A stretch of 64,000 nt of DNA. Origin: Anaerocolumna cellulosilytica (GTDB lineage Bacteria > Bacillota > Clostridia > Lachnospirales > Lachnospiraceae). The translations under genes and the position numbers were made by a program. Under the pieces are notes generated by a model. That model searched no databases, had not been told where the DNA came from, and saw only the letters and a list, made by a program, of their open reading frames with translations. Numbering within the stretch: position 1 is the first letter of the stretch; the number at the start of each line of letters is the position of its first letter. The stretch is taken from NCBI RefSeq assembly GCF_014218335.1, contig NZ_AP023367.1, forward strand, positions 1,489,501 to 1,553,500, in the 5' to 3' direction. Positions 25,962 through 34,472 of this stretch are shown here, piece by piece.

Positions 25962-27548
25962 ATGCAAATAAATAAAAACACCAATGATAATTATACAGTA
26001 CGTCAGCTGAAATTACCATTGGAAATCGAAAAATTAATTAATATATCTGATCCAGTATACACGTTCTGTGAGGTGATGGATCACATCGACCTATCAAAAT
26101 ATTTTGTAGAGAAAGGCTACAGAACAGGTCGTCCAAGATGTGATGAACAGAAACTCCTTAAAGTGATACTCTTTGCCTTCATGGAGCACGGAATTAGTTC
26201 TCTGCGTGAAATAGAAAAACTCTGTAGGAATGATATACGATACCTGTATCTTCTTGATGAGATGAAGGCTCCTTCTTTTGCGACCTTTGGCAATCTTATA
26301 CGCAATGAACTAACAGATTCCATAGAACAGATTTTTATTGACTTAAACAGTTACATTTTTGAAAAGGAGCATGTGGACCTGGAGCATACTTACATAGATG
26401 GAACAAAAATGGAAGCGAATGCCAACCGATATACCTGGGTATGGAAAAAGTCTTGTACAAAAAACCGAGGAAAGGTTTATGAAAAGATATCCACGCTAAT
26501 TGATGCAATGAACCAGGAAGTATTAGGATATTTCGGTGTAAAACTTGATAAGAGAGATGAGTATGCTGTCGAATATGTATCTGAACTCTTGGAAATGTAC
26601 AAGAATGCAACAAATCTGGTGGAATCCACGTTTGTATCTGGTTGTGGTCATAGAAAAAGCCTTCCGCAAAAACAATATCAGGAATTAGAGGGGTATCTAG
26701 AACGATTAAAGACATATGCACATCATATAGAAGTTTGTGGCGATGAAAGAAACAGTTATTCCAAAACCGATCACGATGCCACTTTTATGCGCATAAAACG
26801 GGATTATATGGGGAATGATCAGCTTCTCCCAGCGTACAATCTACAGACCGCTGTCTGTGATGAATATATAGCGGTAGTTGATGTAAAACCATATGCATCA
26901 GATATGGAATGCTTTGTTCCTTTGATGGAAAAATTCAATGAAATCTATGGTCATTATCCAAAGTATCCAGTTGCAGATGCAGGCTATGGTTCCTATAATA
27001 ACTATCTTTACTGTGAAGAGCATGGGATGGAAAAATATATGAAATTTACCATGTTCAAAAAAGAAACATCCGATAAGAAGTATCATGAAAATCCATATCG
27101 CGCAGTCAACTTTAAAAGAGACGAGAATGGAAATTTAATATGCCCAAATGGAAAGACTTTTCACTTTAAAAGCAAACAACATGTCTATAAAAACAAATAC
27201 AGCAGAACCGAAGAAATCTATGAATGCAAATCATGTGAAGGCTGCCAGTTTAAAAACGATTGTTGTCCTAAGGCAAGCAAAAATAGAACTATTCGAATGA
27301 ATCAGGAATTAACATCAATACATCAAGAGGTAATGACAAATCTTGAATCAATACATGGCGCACTGTTGAGAATGAATCGTAGTATTCAAGCGGAAGGAAC
27401 CTTTGGTATTTTAAAATGGAATAAATCCTACAAAAGATTATTTCGAAGAGGTGAGAAAAACGCAATTCTTGAACTCACACTGATTTCTTGTGGTTTTAAT
27501 CTTTATAAATATCATAATAAAAAACAGAGAAACAAGTTGGCTGCTTAA
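25962..27548 (+). CDS. IS1182-family transposase
   Basis: 528 aa, full length. N-terminal region LPLEIEKLINISDPVYTFCEVMDHIDLS and GRPRCDEQKLLKVILFAFMEHG, then the DDE core with HTYIDGTKMEANANRYTW and VADAGYGSYNNYLY, a CESCEGC-like zinc cluster (CKSCEGCQFKNDCC) near residue 425, and the C-terminal AEGTFGILKWNKSYKRLFRRG segment with the last acidic residue. No frameshift is present, so the element can probably move. There is no ribosome site before the ATG; a leaderless transcript from the adjacent TATAAT is possible. Confidence 0.93.
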   Translation: MQINKNTNDNYTVRQLKLPLEIEKLINISDPVYTFCEVMDHIDLSKYFVEKGYRTGRPRCDEQKLLKVILFAFMEHGISSLREIEKLCRNDIRYLYLLDEMKAPSFATFGNLIRNELTDSIEQIFIDLNSYIFEKEHVDLEHTYIDGTKMEANANRYTWVWKKSCTKNRGKVYEKISTLIDAMNQEVLGYFGVKLDKRDEYAVEYVSELLEMYKNATNLVESTFVSGCGHRKSLPQKQYQELEGYLERLKTYAHHIEVCGDERNSYSKTDHDATFMRIKRDYMGNDQLLPAYNLQTAVCDEYIAVVDVKPYASDMECFVPLMEKFNEIYGHYPKYPVADAGYGSYNNYLYCEEHGMEKYMKFTMFKKETSDKKYHENPYRAVNFKRDENGNLICPNGKTFHFKSKQHVYKNKYSRTEEIYECKSCEGCQFKNDCCPKASKNRTIRMNQELTSIHQEVMTNLESIHGALLRMNRSIQAEGTFGILKWNKSYKRLFRRGEKNAILELTLISCGFNLYKYHNKKQRNKLAA

Positions 27549-27636
27549 AATCCAAGAACTATACTCACAGCTTTATTAAGTGCACGCTTTTTTATGGAAA
27601 AATCAATCATAATCATAAAAAATAAATAAAAAAAAG

Positions 27637-27678
27637 AAGAATCACCAGAACCGGCATCTGTCGGAACTGGCGATTCTT
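27637..27678 (+). terminator. hairpin at right end of the IS1182 element
   Basis: AAGAATC and inner CCAG/CCG pair with CGG, CTGG and GATTCTT. It would end the transposase transcript and block read-through from the IS into the RiPP genes. Confidence 0.75.
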
Positions 27679-27805
27679 AATTAAGGACTTATTTTACAGC
27701 CCCTTTTTATGCAATTCATTCTAAGCTTTATGAACTAATAAAAACTATAAAGTAAAATTCTAAATCTCATTATAGTAAAATCTGAAGAAAATTTAGGTAT
27801 ATACA

Positions 27806-28081
27806 ATGGAAGTTATAATAAGCAAAGCACTATCATGGCAAATAATAGATGGTACATTATATATTATTGATGAGCATACAAAAAGGATGTTTTTATTAAA
27901 TGATGTAGCTGTTTTTATATGGAATTCAATATGTAATAAAGATTCTATTGACACTATGATAAAAAAGATTACTAGCCAATATACAGTCAAAGAAGAAATA
28001 GTAAGATGTGATATTATAGAAATATATAATGATTTACAAACAAAAGGATTAATTGAATTAAAGAATAAAGAGGTACTATAG
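27806..28081 (+). CDS. PqqD-like RiPP recognition protein
   Basis: 91 aa matching the winged-helix PqqD fold: WQIIDGTLYIIDEHTKRMFL, then LNDVAVFIWNSI, then a C-terminal helix DIIEIYNDLQTKGLIEL. Stand-alone PqqD proteins bind the leader of a precursor peptide and hand it to the radical SAM enzyme. The radical SAM gene starts directly after its stop, so the two are translated together. Its ribosome site is weak (TAGGT) and the IS1182 element ends about 100 bases upstream, so its native promoter has been displaced. Confidence 0.85.
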   Translation: MEVIISKALSWQIIDGTLYIIDEHTKRMFLLNDVAVFIWNSICNKDSIDTMIKKITSQYTVKEEIVRCDIIEIYNDLQTKGLIELKNKEVL

Positions 28082-29086
28082 ATGGACAGTGAAAATCAAA
28101 TCTCTTCATTAAATAGCTTGACTTATGAAAAGGGATTACCATATTCAGCATCTATTGAATTAATTACTAAATGTAATTTCAAATGCATTCATTGTTATAT
28201 AGCAGAACATAACAAAGAAATGAAAGCAACAGATGTAATTAAAATTCTAGATGAATTAAAAGCATTAGGAGTATTGGATTTGACTTTAACAGGTGGAGAG
28301 ATATTTTTACTTAAAGATATAATGAATATTATTGAATATGCAAGAAAAATAGGGTTTCGAGTTACATTGTTTACTAACCTCTCTCTCATGAATGAGGAAA
28401 TTATTAAGAAATTATCGGAATTGTACATAACGGAAATATCAACGACTGTTTTTTCTCTTGATTCAGGAATTAATGACAAAATTACTTGTATTAAAGATTC
28501 ACTAAATAATATTATGAAAAATATATTGTTAATTAAACAATATAATATTCAGCTAGAAATTAAAGTTCCAATTATGGATTATAATTATAATTCATATATA
28601 GAAATAAAAGATTTTTGCATTGAAAATGGGTTTAGATTTAACTATAGTACTGCTATTACAAGTAAAATAAATGGTGATACGAAAACACGTAAATATAATA
28701 TATCAAGTACTGATTTAAATAAAATTATAAAAGAGTTAGATAATGTAACTAGTAACAAATTTAAATCAGATGATTATATTTGTGGAGCTGTTAGAAATAA
28801 TATACATATTGATTGTTTTGGCAATGTATATCCTTGCCTTTCGCTACTATACAAATATGGTAATATATTTAATGATACTTTAGATAGCATTTGGAATAAT
28901 TCAAAGCAAAAAAAATATTTGAATTCTTTACGAAAGAAAGATTTTTTATTATGTACAAATTGTAATATAAATGATAAATGTGTAAAATGTCCTGGCATGG
29001 CATTATCAGAAGATGGTGATTTGTTTGGTTGTTCATCTTTAGATCAATGCCTAGCAATTGCTAGGCAGAATATTCTTGAGTTATAA
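28082..29086 (+). CDS. radical SAM/SPASM peptide maturase (PqqE-like)
   Basis: 334 aa. SAM-cluster cysteines C31, C35 and C38 in CNFKCIHC, then LTLTGGEIFL. The C-terminal SPASM region is cysteine-rich: ICGAVRNN, IDCFGNVYPC, LCTNCNINDKCVKCPG and GCSSLDQC, enough for two auxiliary clusters. Together with the PqqD-like protein it should modify the short precursor encoded upstream of the IS1182 element, most likely installing a bond at the Cys-Ala-Pro-Cys core. AT content is higher than in the first cluster, which suggests separate acquisition. It looks intact. Confidence 0.9.
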   Translation: MDSENQISSLNSLTYEKGLPYSASIELITKCNFKCIHCYIAEHNKEMKATDVIKILDELKALGVLDLTLTGGEIFLLKDIMNIIEYARKIGFRVTLFTNLSLMNEEIIKKLSELYITEISTTVFSLDSGINDKITCIKDSLNNIMKNILLIKQYNIQLEIKVPIMDYNYNSYIEIKDFCIENGFRFNYSTAITSKINGDTKTRKYNISSTDLNKIIKELDNVTSNKFKSDDYICGAVRNNIHIDCFGNVYPCLSLLYKYGNIFNDTLDSIWNNSKQKKYLNSLRKKDFLLCTNCNINDKCVKCPGMALSEDGDLFGCSSLDQCLAIARQNILEL

Positions 29087-29137
29087 AAGTCAAATATTAA
29101 TGAAGTAAAATAATAAAAAATAAGACCAATTAATTTT

Positions 29138-29189
29138 TGATTAACTAAAATAAAGGTGCTTAATAAAGCATCTTTATTTTAGTTAATCA
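29138..29189. repeat. 24-bp inverted repeat with 4-base loop
   Basis: The left arm starts TGATTAACTAAAATAAAGG and pairs with the right arm ending CTTTATTTTAGTTAATCA, with one mismatch that is a G-U wobble in RNA. There is no T-run in the direction of transcription, so it is more likely an mRNA stability or processing stem, or an attenuator, between the maturase and the transporter genes. Confidence 0.85.
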
Positions 29190-29256
29190 GAGGAGAGGAA
29201 ACTATTTAAATTAAAAAAATATGTAAAGCTGTAAACAAAACAAGACAGGAGCAACT

Positions 29257-31059
29257 ATGAAGCTAATAAATAAAACTTATAAAATGTATGATTACATAAT
29301 CATTTCATACAAGATTTCTAAAATAAATACAATTGGTATGGCTTTTCTGAAAACATTAAGCGCCTGTTTAGCGAGTATAATGGTATTAGTAACAAGCTCT
29401 TTTATTAATAATCTAATTAGCCAAAATAGTATTAAAAACATAAAGCTAAATTTTCTTGCTTTATTGATTACTATTGGATTAAATTGGTTAACTAATGCAA
29501 TGTATAAGTTTATTCATTTGAAATTATTATTAAAAATTAACGAAACCTTAACAATAACCATTACTGAAAAAAAGGGAGCTCTAGCCTATTCTTATATTGA
29601 AAATCCAGAAACGTGGGAATTGATGGAGAGAATAGGAGATGATCCCTCTGAAAGATGGATAAAAGGAATAAATAATATATTGGATCTTTTAGTATTTGTT
29701 ATACAAGCACTTGGCTTACTCATAATTATTGGTTCTAAAAATTACATTATCGCTAGTATTATATTAGCTCTTTTAATACCTTTCTTTTTTATATCAATAA
29801 AAAATGGACAAGAAGATTATGATGCCTTTGAAACTTCAAGTGAATACTTTAGAAGAGCAAAGTATTTCAGAAAATTAATCTCATCTAGAGATAATGTTGA
29901 GGAGAGGACACTTTTTCAATATAATGAGTTTATAAATAGAAAGTGGTCTAATCAATTTTTGAAGGCAATTAAAGTTGAAATGTTAGCAAATCGAAAAATA
30001 TTTTCAAGAGTACATATTGGAAATATTGGTATTTTATTCATAACTTCTCTAATTACATTTATATTAGTAATACCGGTAAAACAAGGAGAGATGTCAACCG
30101 GACTTTTTATAGCTCTTATAAAAGGTATCACAAGTTTTATTACTAGCATTTCATGGAAGTTTGCCTTGGTGATGATGGAATTGGAGAAGAGTAGGCTATA
30201 TTTAAAGGATGTAACAGCATTTTCACAGTTAAATGAAGAACAGGGAATAACTAATTTAACAGCAAGTATGGGACAGGAAGAAACATTGAATAGTATTGAA
30301 TTTATTAATGTAAGTTTCTGCTATCCAGGAACCAATAAGAAAATATTAGATAATTTCACAGTTATTCTTGATGGATTAAAAAAATATGCATTTGTGGGGT
30401 TAAATGGGGCAGGAAAAACAACAATAATTAAATTGTTGACGGGTTTATATGATAACTATACAGGTATAATACGGATTAATCAAAAAGATATCCGTGATAT
30501 AGAGAAACCAAAATTGAAGGCATATTTTTCAATAGTATATCAGGATTTTGCCAGATATGAAATATCGATTAGGGAAAATATTATTCTATCTTACTATGGA
30601 AAAGGATTATTTAAAGAAGCAAGCAATATTCAACTGGAAACAATTATGAAAAATCTTGGAATGGATAATTTGTTAATTAACTTAAAAAACGGAATAGATA
30701 CAAAAGTTGGGAAATTGGAGGAAGGAAGCATAGATCTATCTGGCGGTGAATGGCAAAAAATAGCTATTTTACGTTCACTAGTTAACAATGCTCCTATATA
30801 TATTCTAGACGAACCGACTGCTGCCCTTGATCCGGTAAGTGAATATGAACTGTATAAGATATTTTATGAAATTATAAAAGAGAAGTTTGCAATATTTATA
30901 ACGCACAGACTGGGAGCTGCTAGAATAGCAGATGAAATAATAGTCATTAATAATGGAACAATTGAGGAGCAAGGAAGCCACTTAGAATTAATGAAAAAAA
31001 ATGGACTCTATGCATCTATGTTTGAAACCCAAAGGAGTTGGTATAATGAAGGCAATTAA
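29257..31059 (+). CDS. ABC exporter half-transporter of the RiPP operon, subunit 1
   Basis: 600 aa: membrane domain (residues 20-320) and ATPase domain (about 345-595) with Walker A GLNGAGKTT, signature LSGGEWQK, Walker B YILDEPTAALD and H-loop ITHR. No C39 peptidase domain, so leader removal would need another protease. GACAGGAG precedes the ATG. The next gene overlaps its end by 14 bases. It probably exports the modified peptide with the following subunit. Confidence 0.9.
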   Translation: MKLINKTYKMYDYIIISYKISKINTIGMAFLKTLSACLASIMVLVTSSFINNLISQNSIKNIKLNFLALLITIGLNWLTNAMYKFIHLKLLLKINETLTITITEKKGALAYSYIENPETWELMERIGDDPSERWIKGINNILDLLVFVIQALGLLIIIGSKNYIIASIILALLIPFFFISIKNGQEDYDAFETSSEYFRRAKYFRKLISSRDNVEERTLFQYNEFINRKWSNQFLKAIKVEMLANRKIFSRVHIGNIGILFITSLITFILVIPVKQGEMSTGLFIALIKGITSFITSISWKFALVMMELEKSRLYLKDVTAFSQLNEEQGITNLTASMGQEETLNSIEFINVSFCYPGTNKKILDNFTVILDGLKKYAFVGLNGAGKTTIIKLLTGLYDNYTGIIRINQKDIRDIEKPKLKAYFSIVYQDFARYEISIRENIILSYYGKGLFKEASNIQLETIMKNLGMDNLLINLKNGIDTKVGKLEEGSIDLSGGEWQKIAILRSLVNNAPIYILDEPTAALDPVSEYELYKIFYEIIKEKFAIFITHRLGAARIADEIIVINNGTIEEQGSHLELMKKNGLYASMFETQRSWYNEGN

Positions 31060-32812
31060 TAATTGTTATAGCTTTATTATTAAAAGTGTAAAAGAAGTAT
31101 TTACTGTTTCAAAAGGATTATTTCTTACAATTTATTTGGTTGCATTTATTCAGGGGATTCTAAATTCATTCCCAATTATTTTAATGCAGGTGCTTTTTGA
31201 TCAAATAGAAAAGATATCATCAAGTCAAATATCTGTATATAGCGTACTACGAACTATATTTATTATGTTTGTGGTAAAATGCATTATTCAAGTCATGGCT
31301 GATTTAGGTAATTTTTTGTATGAATATCATCATATGAAAGTAATACATAAATTAACAAATAGATTGAACAATCACATAGGTTTAATTAACGCAATATCCT
31401 TTGAGGATAAAGAATTATTGGACCAAATTGAAAAAGCATATCAAGGCACTGGGCAGGTAAGAAAACTTGTTGATACAGTTCTTATGTTACTGCTAAATTA
31501 TTTACCAAGTCTAATTGTAGTTGGGGCATATTTATATAAAGCAAAGCCTGTACTGATAATTATATTATTATTAATATTTTTACCAGTACTTATATCTGAA
31601 ATTTCAAAAGCAAAGCTATTTACAGATTTGGAAGATGAATTGGCACCCTTAAATAGAAAAATTCAAACATATAATGATTACTTAATAGGAAGAAAGTTTT
31701 TCAAAGAAACAAGATTACTTGGAACATTTCAATTTTTTTTAAAGAGATTAAATGAAGCAATTAAGATTCGCAATGAGGCAATGTGGAAGATTACATTCAT
31801 AACAGATATTCGTGAATTAGGAACCAAATTTTTATCTCTAGGTGGCTATATATCTATATTAATTATCTTATATATATCTGTCTTAAAGAAAGAAATCAGT
31901 ATTGGATACTTTGCGGCAATTTTTACATCGTTGGATAGTCTTTTTTTTATGATGGAGGAAATAGTAAGTAGCTTAGTAGGAGGAGTAGCACAGGTAACTG
32001 GTAAAATAAAAAATTATTTTAAATTTAGAGAAGTGACGCCCCTTACAAAAGAGGGAATTTCTTTAAAATATCATGATTCAATAATTCTTGAAAATGTATG
32101 TTTTTCTTATCCAAATAGTTCTAATATAGCTTTGCATAACGTTAATTTAAAAGTGGGTAGAGGGGAAAGTATAGCAGTAGTAGGAGAAAATGGATCGGGA
32201 AAAACAACCTTAGTACGATTGCTAGCTGGAATTTATTCTCCGACTGATGGTAAAATTTTTTATAATGGAGTAGAATCAAATAAATATAATCCATTTGAAT
32301 TATTCTATAATACATCAGCGGTTTTTCAAAATTATGGGAAATATGATTTATCTCTTGAAGATAATATAAAAATTAGTAATTTGGACAGTGACAAAAATGT
32401 AGATTTTATCCTAAATGATTTGGAAATGGAGATTCCCAAAGGTATTTATCCAGAAGGAATTAAAACAATGTTATCTAGGGAATTTGGTGGAATTGATTTA
32501 TCAGGAGGTCAATGGCAAAAAATAGCTATAGCAAGAGGCGGGTATCGAGATAAAGATTTACTTTTATTAGACGAACCTACTTCTGCAATTGATCCAATTG
32601 AGGAAGCAGTATTGTATACTAAATTTCAGAAGTTGATTCGTGGAAGAATGAGTTTTATTGTTACGCATAGATTAGGGGCTGCAAGAATTTCTGATAAGAT
32701 TATTGTCATGAAAAAGGGGAAGATAGTAGGAATAGGAAAACATATGGAGTTGTTAAATACCTGTGACGAATATAAAAAAATGTGGCTAGCACAATCGGAA
32801 CAGTATACTTAA
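31046..32812 (+). CDS. ABC exporter half-transporter of the RiPP operon, subunit 2
   Basis: 588 aa from the ATG preceded by AAAGGAG at 9 bases; an earlier in-frame ATG 45 bases upstream lacks a ribosome site and lies deeper in the previous gene. Membrane domain then ATPase with Walker A GENGSGKTT, signature LSGGQWQK, Walker B LLLLDEPTSAID and H-loop VTHR. It overlaps subunit 1 by 14 bases. The pair resembles the two exporters of the first cluster in size and design. Confidence 0.9.
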   Translation: MKAINNCYSFIIKSVKEVFTVSKGLFLTIYLVAFIQGILNSFPIILMQVLFDQIEKISSSQISVYSVLRTIFIMFVVKCIIQVMADLGNFLYEYHHMKVIHKLTNRLNNHIGLINAISFEDKELLDQIEKAYQGTGQVRKLVDTVLMLLLNYLPSLIVVGAYLYKAKPVLIIILLLIFLPVLISEISKAKLFTDLEDELAPLNRKIQTYNDYLIGRKFFKETRLLGTFQFFLKRLNEAIKIRNEAMWKITFITDIRELGTKFLSLGGYISILIILYISVLKKEISIGYFAAIFTSLDSLFFMMEEIVSSLVGGVAQVTGKIKNYFKFREVTPLTKEGISLKYHDSIILENVCFSYPNSSNIALHNVNLKVGRGESIAVVGENGSGKTTLVRLLAGIYSPTDGKIFYNGVESNKYNPFELFYNTSAVFQNYGKYDLSLEDNIKISNLDSDKNVDFILNDLEMEIPKGIYPEGIKTMLSREFGGIDLSGGQWQKIAIARGGYRDKDLLLLDEPTSAIDPIEEAVLYTKFQKLIRGRMSFIVTHRLGAARISDKIIVMKKGKIVGIGKHMELLNTCDEYKKMWLAQSEQYT

Positions 32813-32964
32813 CCTAACCGAATTTGTTGAATGAAGATAGATATTACAAACCAATATATAAAATGGTATTAAAACAATAAGCAATTTTAATAGATAAGAC
32901 ATGCACAAAAACTTTTACTTCCCAATATACATATTGTAACAGCTTAATTTCAAGGAGACATGAA

Positions 32965-33960
32965 ATGAAGAAAAAGGGATTAGCAGCACTGGCCATTTTA
33001 GTTCTTATGGCAGTGCTTTTACCCGGTTGCGGCAAAAGTAACGGGAATCTGATAAAGGTCCAGTTAAATGAAGTAGCACATTCTATTTTTTATGCACCTC
33101 AATATGTTGCAATAGAACAGGGATATTTTAAAGACGAAGGCCTTGATGTGAAATTGGTAAACGGACTTGGAGCAGATAAGACAATGACTGCGGTCTTAAG
33201 TGGAGATGCTGATATCGGATTTATGGGGCCGGAAGCAACAGTATATGTGTATAATGAAGGAAAAGAAGATTATGTCGTAAACTTTGCACAGCTGACACAG
33301 CGAGCCGGTAATTTTCTGGTTACAAAGGATAAGAATGAGACGTTTACCTGGGATAATGTGAAAGGTAAGACAATTGTCGGCGGGCGAGCAGGTGGTATGC
33401 CTCAAATGGTTCTTGAGTATATACTAAAGAAAAATGGTATTAATCCCAAAGAAGACCTTACCATTGTACAAAATATTGATTTTGGTTTAACTGCCCAGGC
33501 ATTTACGGCAGGCACAGGAGATTATACAATGGAATTCGAACCAGGCGCAACTGCCTTAGAAAAGGAAGGTACTGGTAAAGTGGTTGCTTCACTTGGTGTA
33601 GAAAGCGGTAAAGTGCCCTATACAGCATATGCTGCCAAGAAAAGTTACATTGAAAAAAATTCCGAGGTTATCCAGAAATTCACCAATGCGATACAAAAAG
33701 GTCTCAATTATGTAAATGCCCATTCTCCGGAAGAGATAGCCAAAGTCATTGCACCTCAGTTTAAAGAAACGGATGCGGATACGGTGCAATCTATTGTTAC
33801 CAGATATTATGAACAGGGTACTTGGAAGGATAATACCGTATTTGAGGAAGAAAGTTTTAACTTGCTGCAAGATATTTTACAGGAAGCGGGAGAACTGTCG
33901 GTTAGAGCTCCATATGATGATTTGATTAATACAGAATTTTCAACGAAAACGGCAGAATAA
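32965..33960 (+). CDS. NMT1/SsuA-like ABC substrate-binding lipoprotein
   Basis: 331 aa with a lipoprotein signal (lipobox LLPGC, acylated Cys22). The body has the type-II periplasmic-binding pattern of the NMT1/THI5 and TauA/SsuA group: FYAPQYVAIEQGYFKDEGLDV, then GADKTMTAVLSGDADIGFMG. Such proteins deliver pyrimidine precursors, sulphonates or similar to ABC importers. AAGGAGA precedes the ATG. No permease or ATPase gene is next to it, which is unusual; two broken copies of its sequence lie 9 and 15 kb upstream, and they may mark where a former operon was rearranged. Confidence 0.88.
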   Translation: MKKKGLAALAILVLMAVLLPGCGKSNGNLIKVQLNEVAHSIFYAPQYVAIEQGYFKDEGLDVKLVNGLGADKTMTAVLSGDADIGFMGPEATVYVYNEGKEDYVVNFAQLTQRAGNFLVTKDKNETFTWDNVKGKTIVGGRAGGMPQMVLEYILKKNGINPKEDLTIVQNIDFGLTAQAFTAGTGDYTMEFEPGATALEKEGTGKVVASLGVESGKVPYTAYAAKKSYIEKNSEVIQKFTNAIQKGLNYVNAHSPEEIAKVIAPQFKETDADTVQSIVTRYYEQGTWKDNTVFEEESFNLLQDILQEAGELSVRAPYDDLINTEFSTKTAE

Positions 33961-33997
33961 ACTTAAATAAAGGTATTAATAACATTAGAATAAATAA

Positions 33998-34028
33998 GGA
34001 TACTGGAGTAGGTTGTTCTCCAGTATCC
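33998..34028. terminator. bidirectional hairpin between convergent genes
   Basis: Perfect 11-bp stem GGATACTGGAG/CTCCAGTATCC. T-rich sequence follows better on the minus strand, so it can end both the lipoprotein and the small membrane protein transcripts. Confidence 0.65.
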
Positions 34029-34059
34029 TGCCAAATGCATTTTATTTATTTTCAATCAT

Positions 34060-34377
34060 TTAATTATCTTCTGAAGAAGTTTCGCCAGCGCTTGTAGAAG
34101 TAGCTTTATCGCCTATGTTGGATTCGCAGTCACAAGCTTCTACATCGTCAAAATCGTCATCGAAGTCGTCGTCAAAGTCATCATCGAAGTCTTCCAGATA
34201 GTCCGGTGTCAGGTATTTGTATACAGCATAGGCAATACCTGCTACAGCAGCAACAGCACCAATAACAGCTAATATTGTAAGGACGCAGTTCGTATTTTTC
34301 TTTTGTTCTGCTTCTTTCCTGTGTAATAATTCACCAAGTTTAGCTGCGTTAAAAAGTTCTTCAATCTTATTGTTCAT
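34060..34377 (-). CDS. small single-pass membrane protein with acidic FDDD repeats
   Basis: 105 aa from the second ATG, which has AAAGGA 9 bases upstream; the first ATG, six codons earlier, overlaps that site. An N-terminal helix (IEELFNAAKLGELL), one membrane helix at about 31-54 (VLTILAVIGAVAAVAGIAYA), then an acidic tract of four DFDD-type repeats and a Ser/Thr-rich tail. I do not recognise a named family. The repeats are encoded by near-identical 12-base units and may vary in number between strains. Confidence 0.75.
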   Translation of the reverse strand: MNNKIEELFNAAKLGELLHRKEAEQKKNTNCVLTILAVIGAVAAVAGIAYAVYKYLTPDYLEDFDDDFDDDFDDDFDDVEACDCESNIGDKATSTSAGETSSEDN

Positions 34378-34472
34378 TGTTGCACATCCTTTCATGGTAA
34401 AATAAGTTCCTTTCTATTATACCACGATAAGAGGATTTTTACTATAGAATTTCTGGAAAATGTATGAATAAA

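Larger units (their letters stand above)
25885..27703 (+). mobile_element. IS1182-family insertion sequence, complete
   Basis: 1.82 kb bounded by inverted repeats GGGGCTGTAAAAAAACTCC and its partner GGGGCTGTAAAATAAGTCC. It carries one intact transposase gene and a strong hairpin inside each end. No convincing target duplication was seen. It sits between the precursor-peptide gene and the PqqD-like gene of the RiPP operon. Confidence 0.92.
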
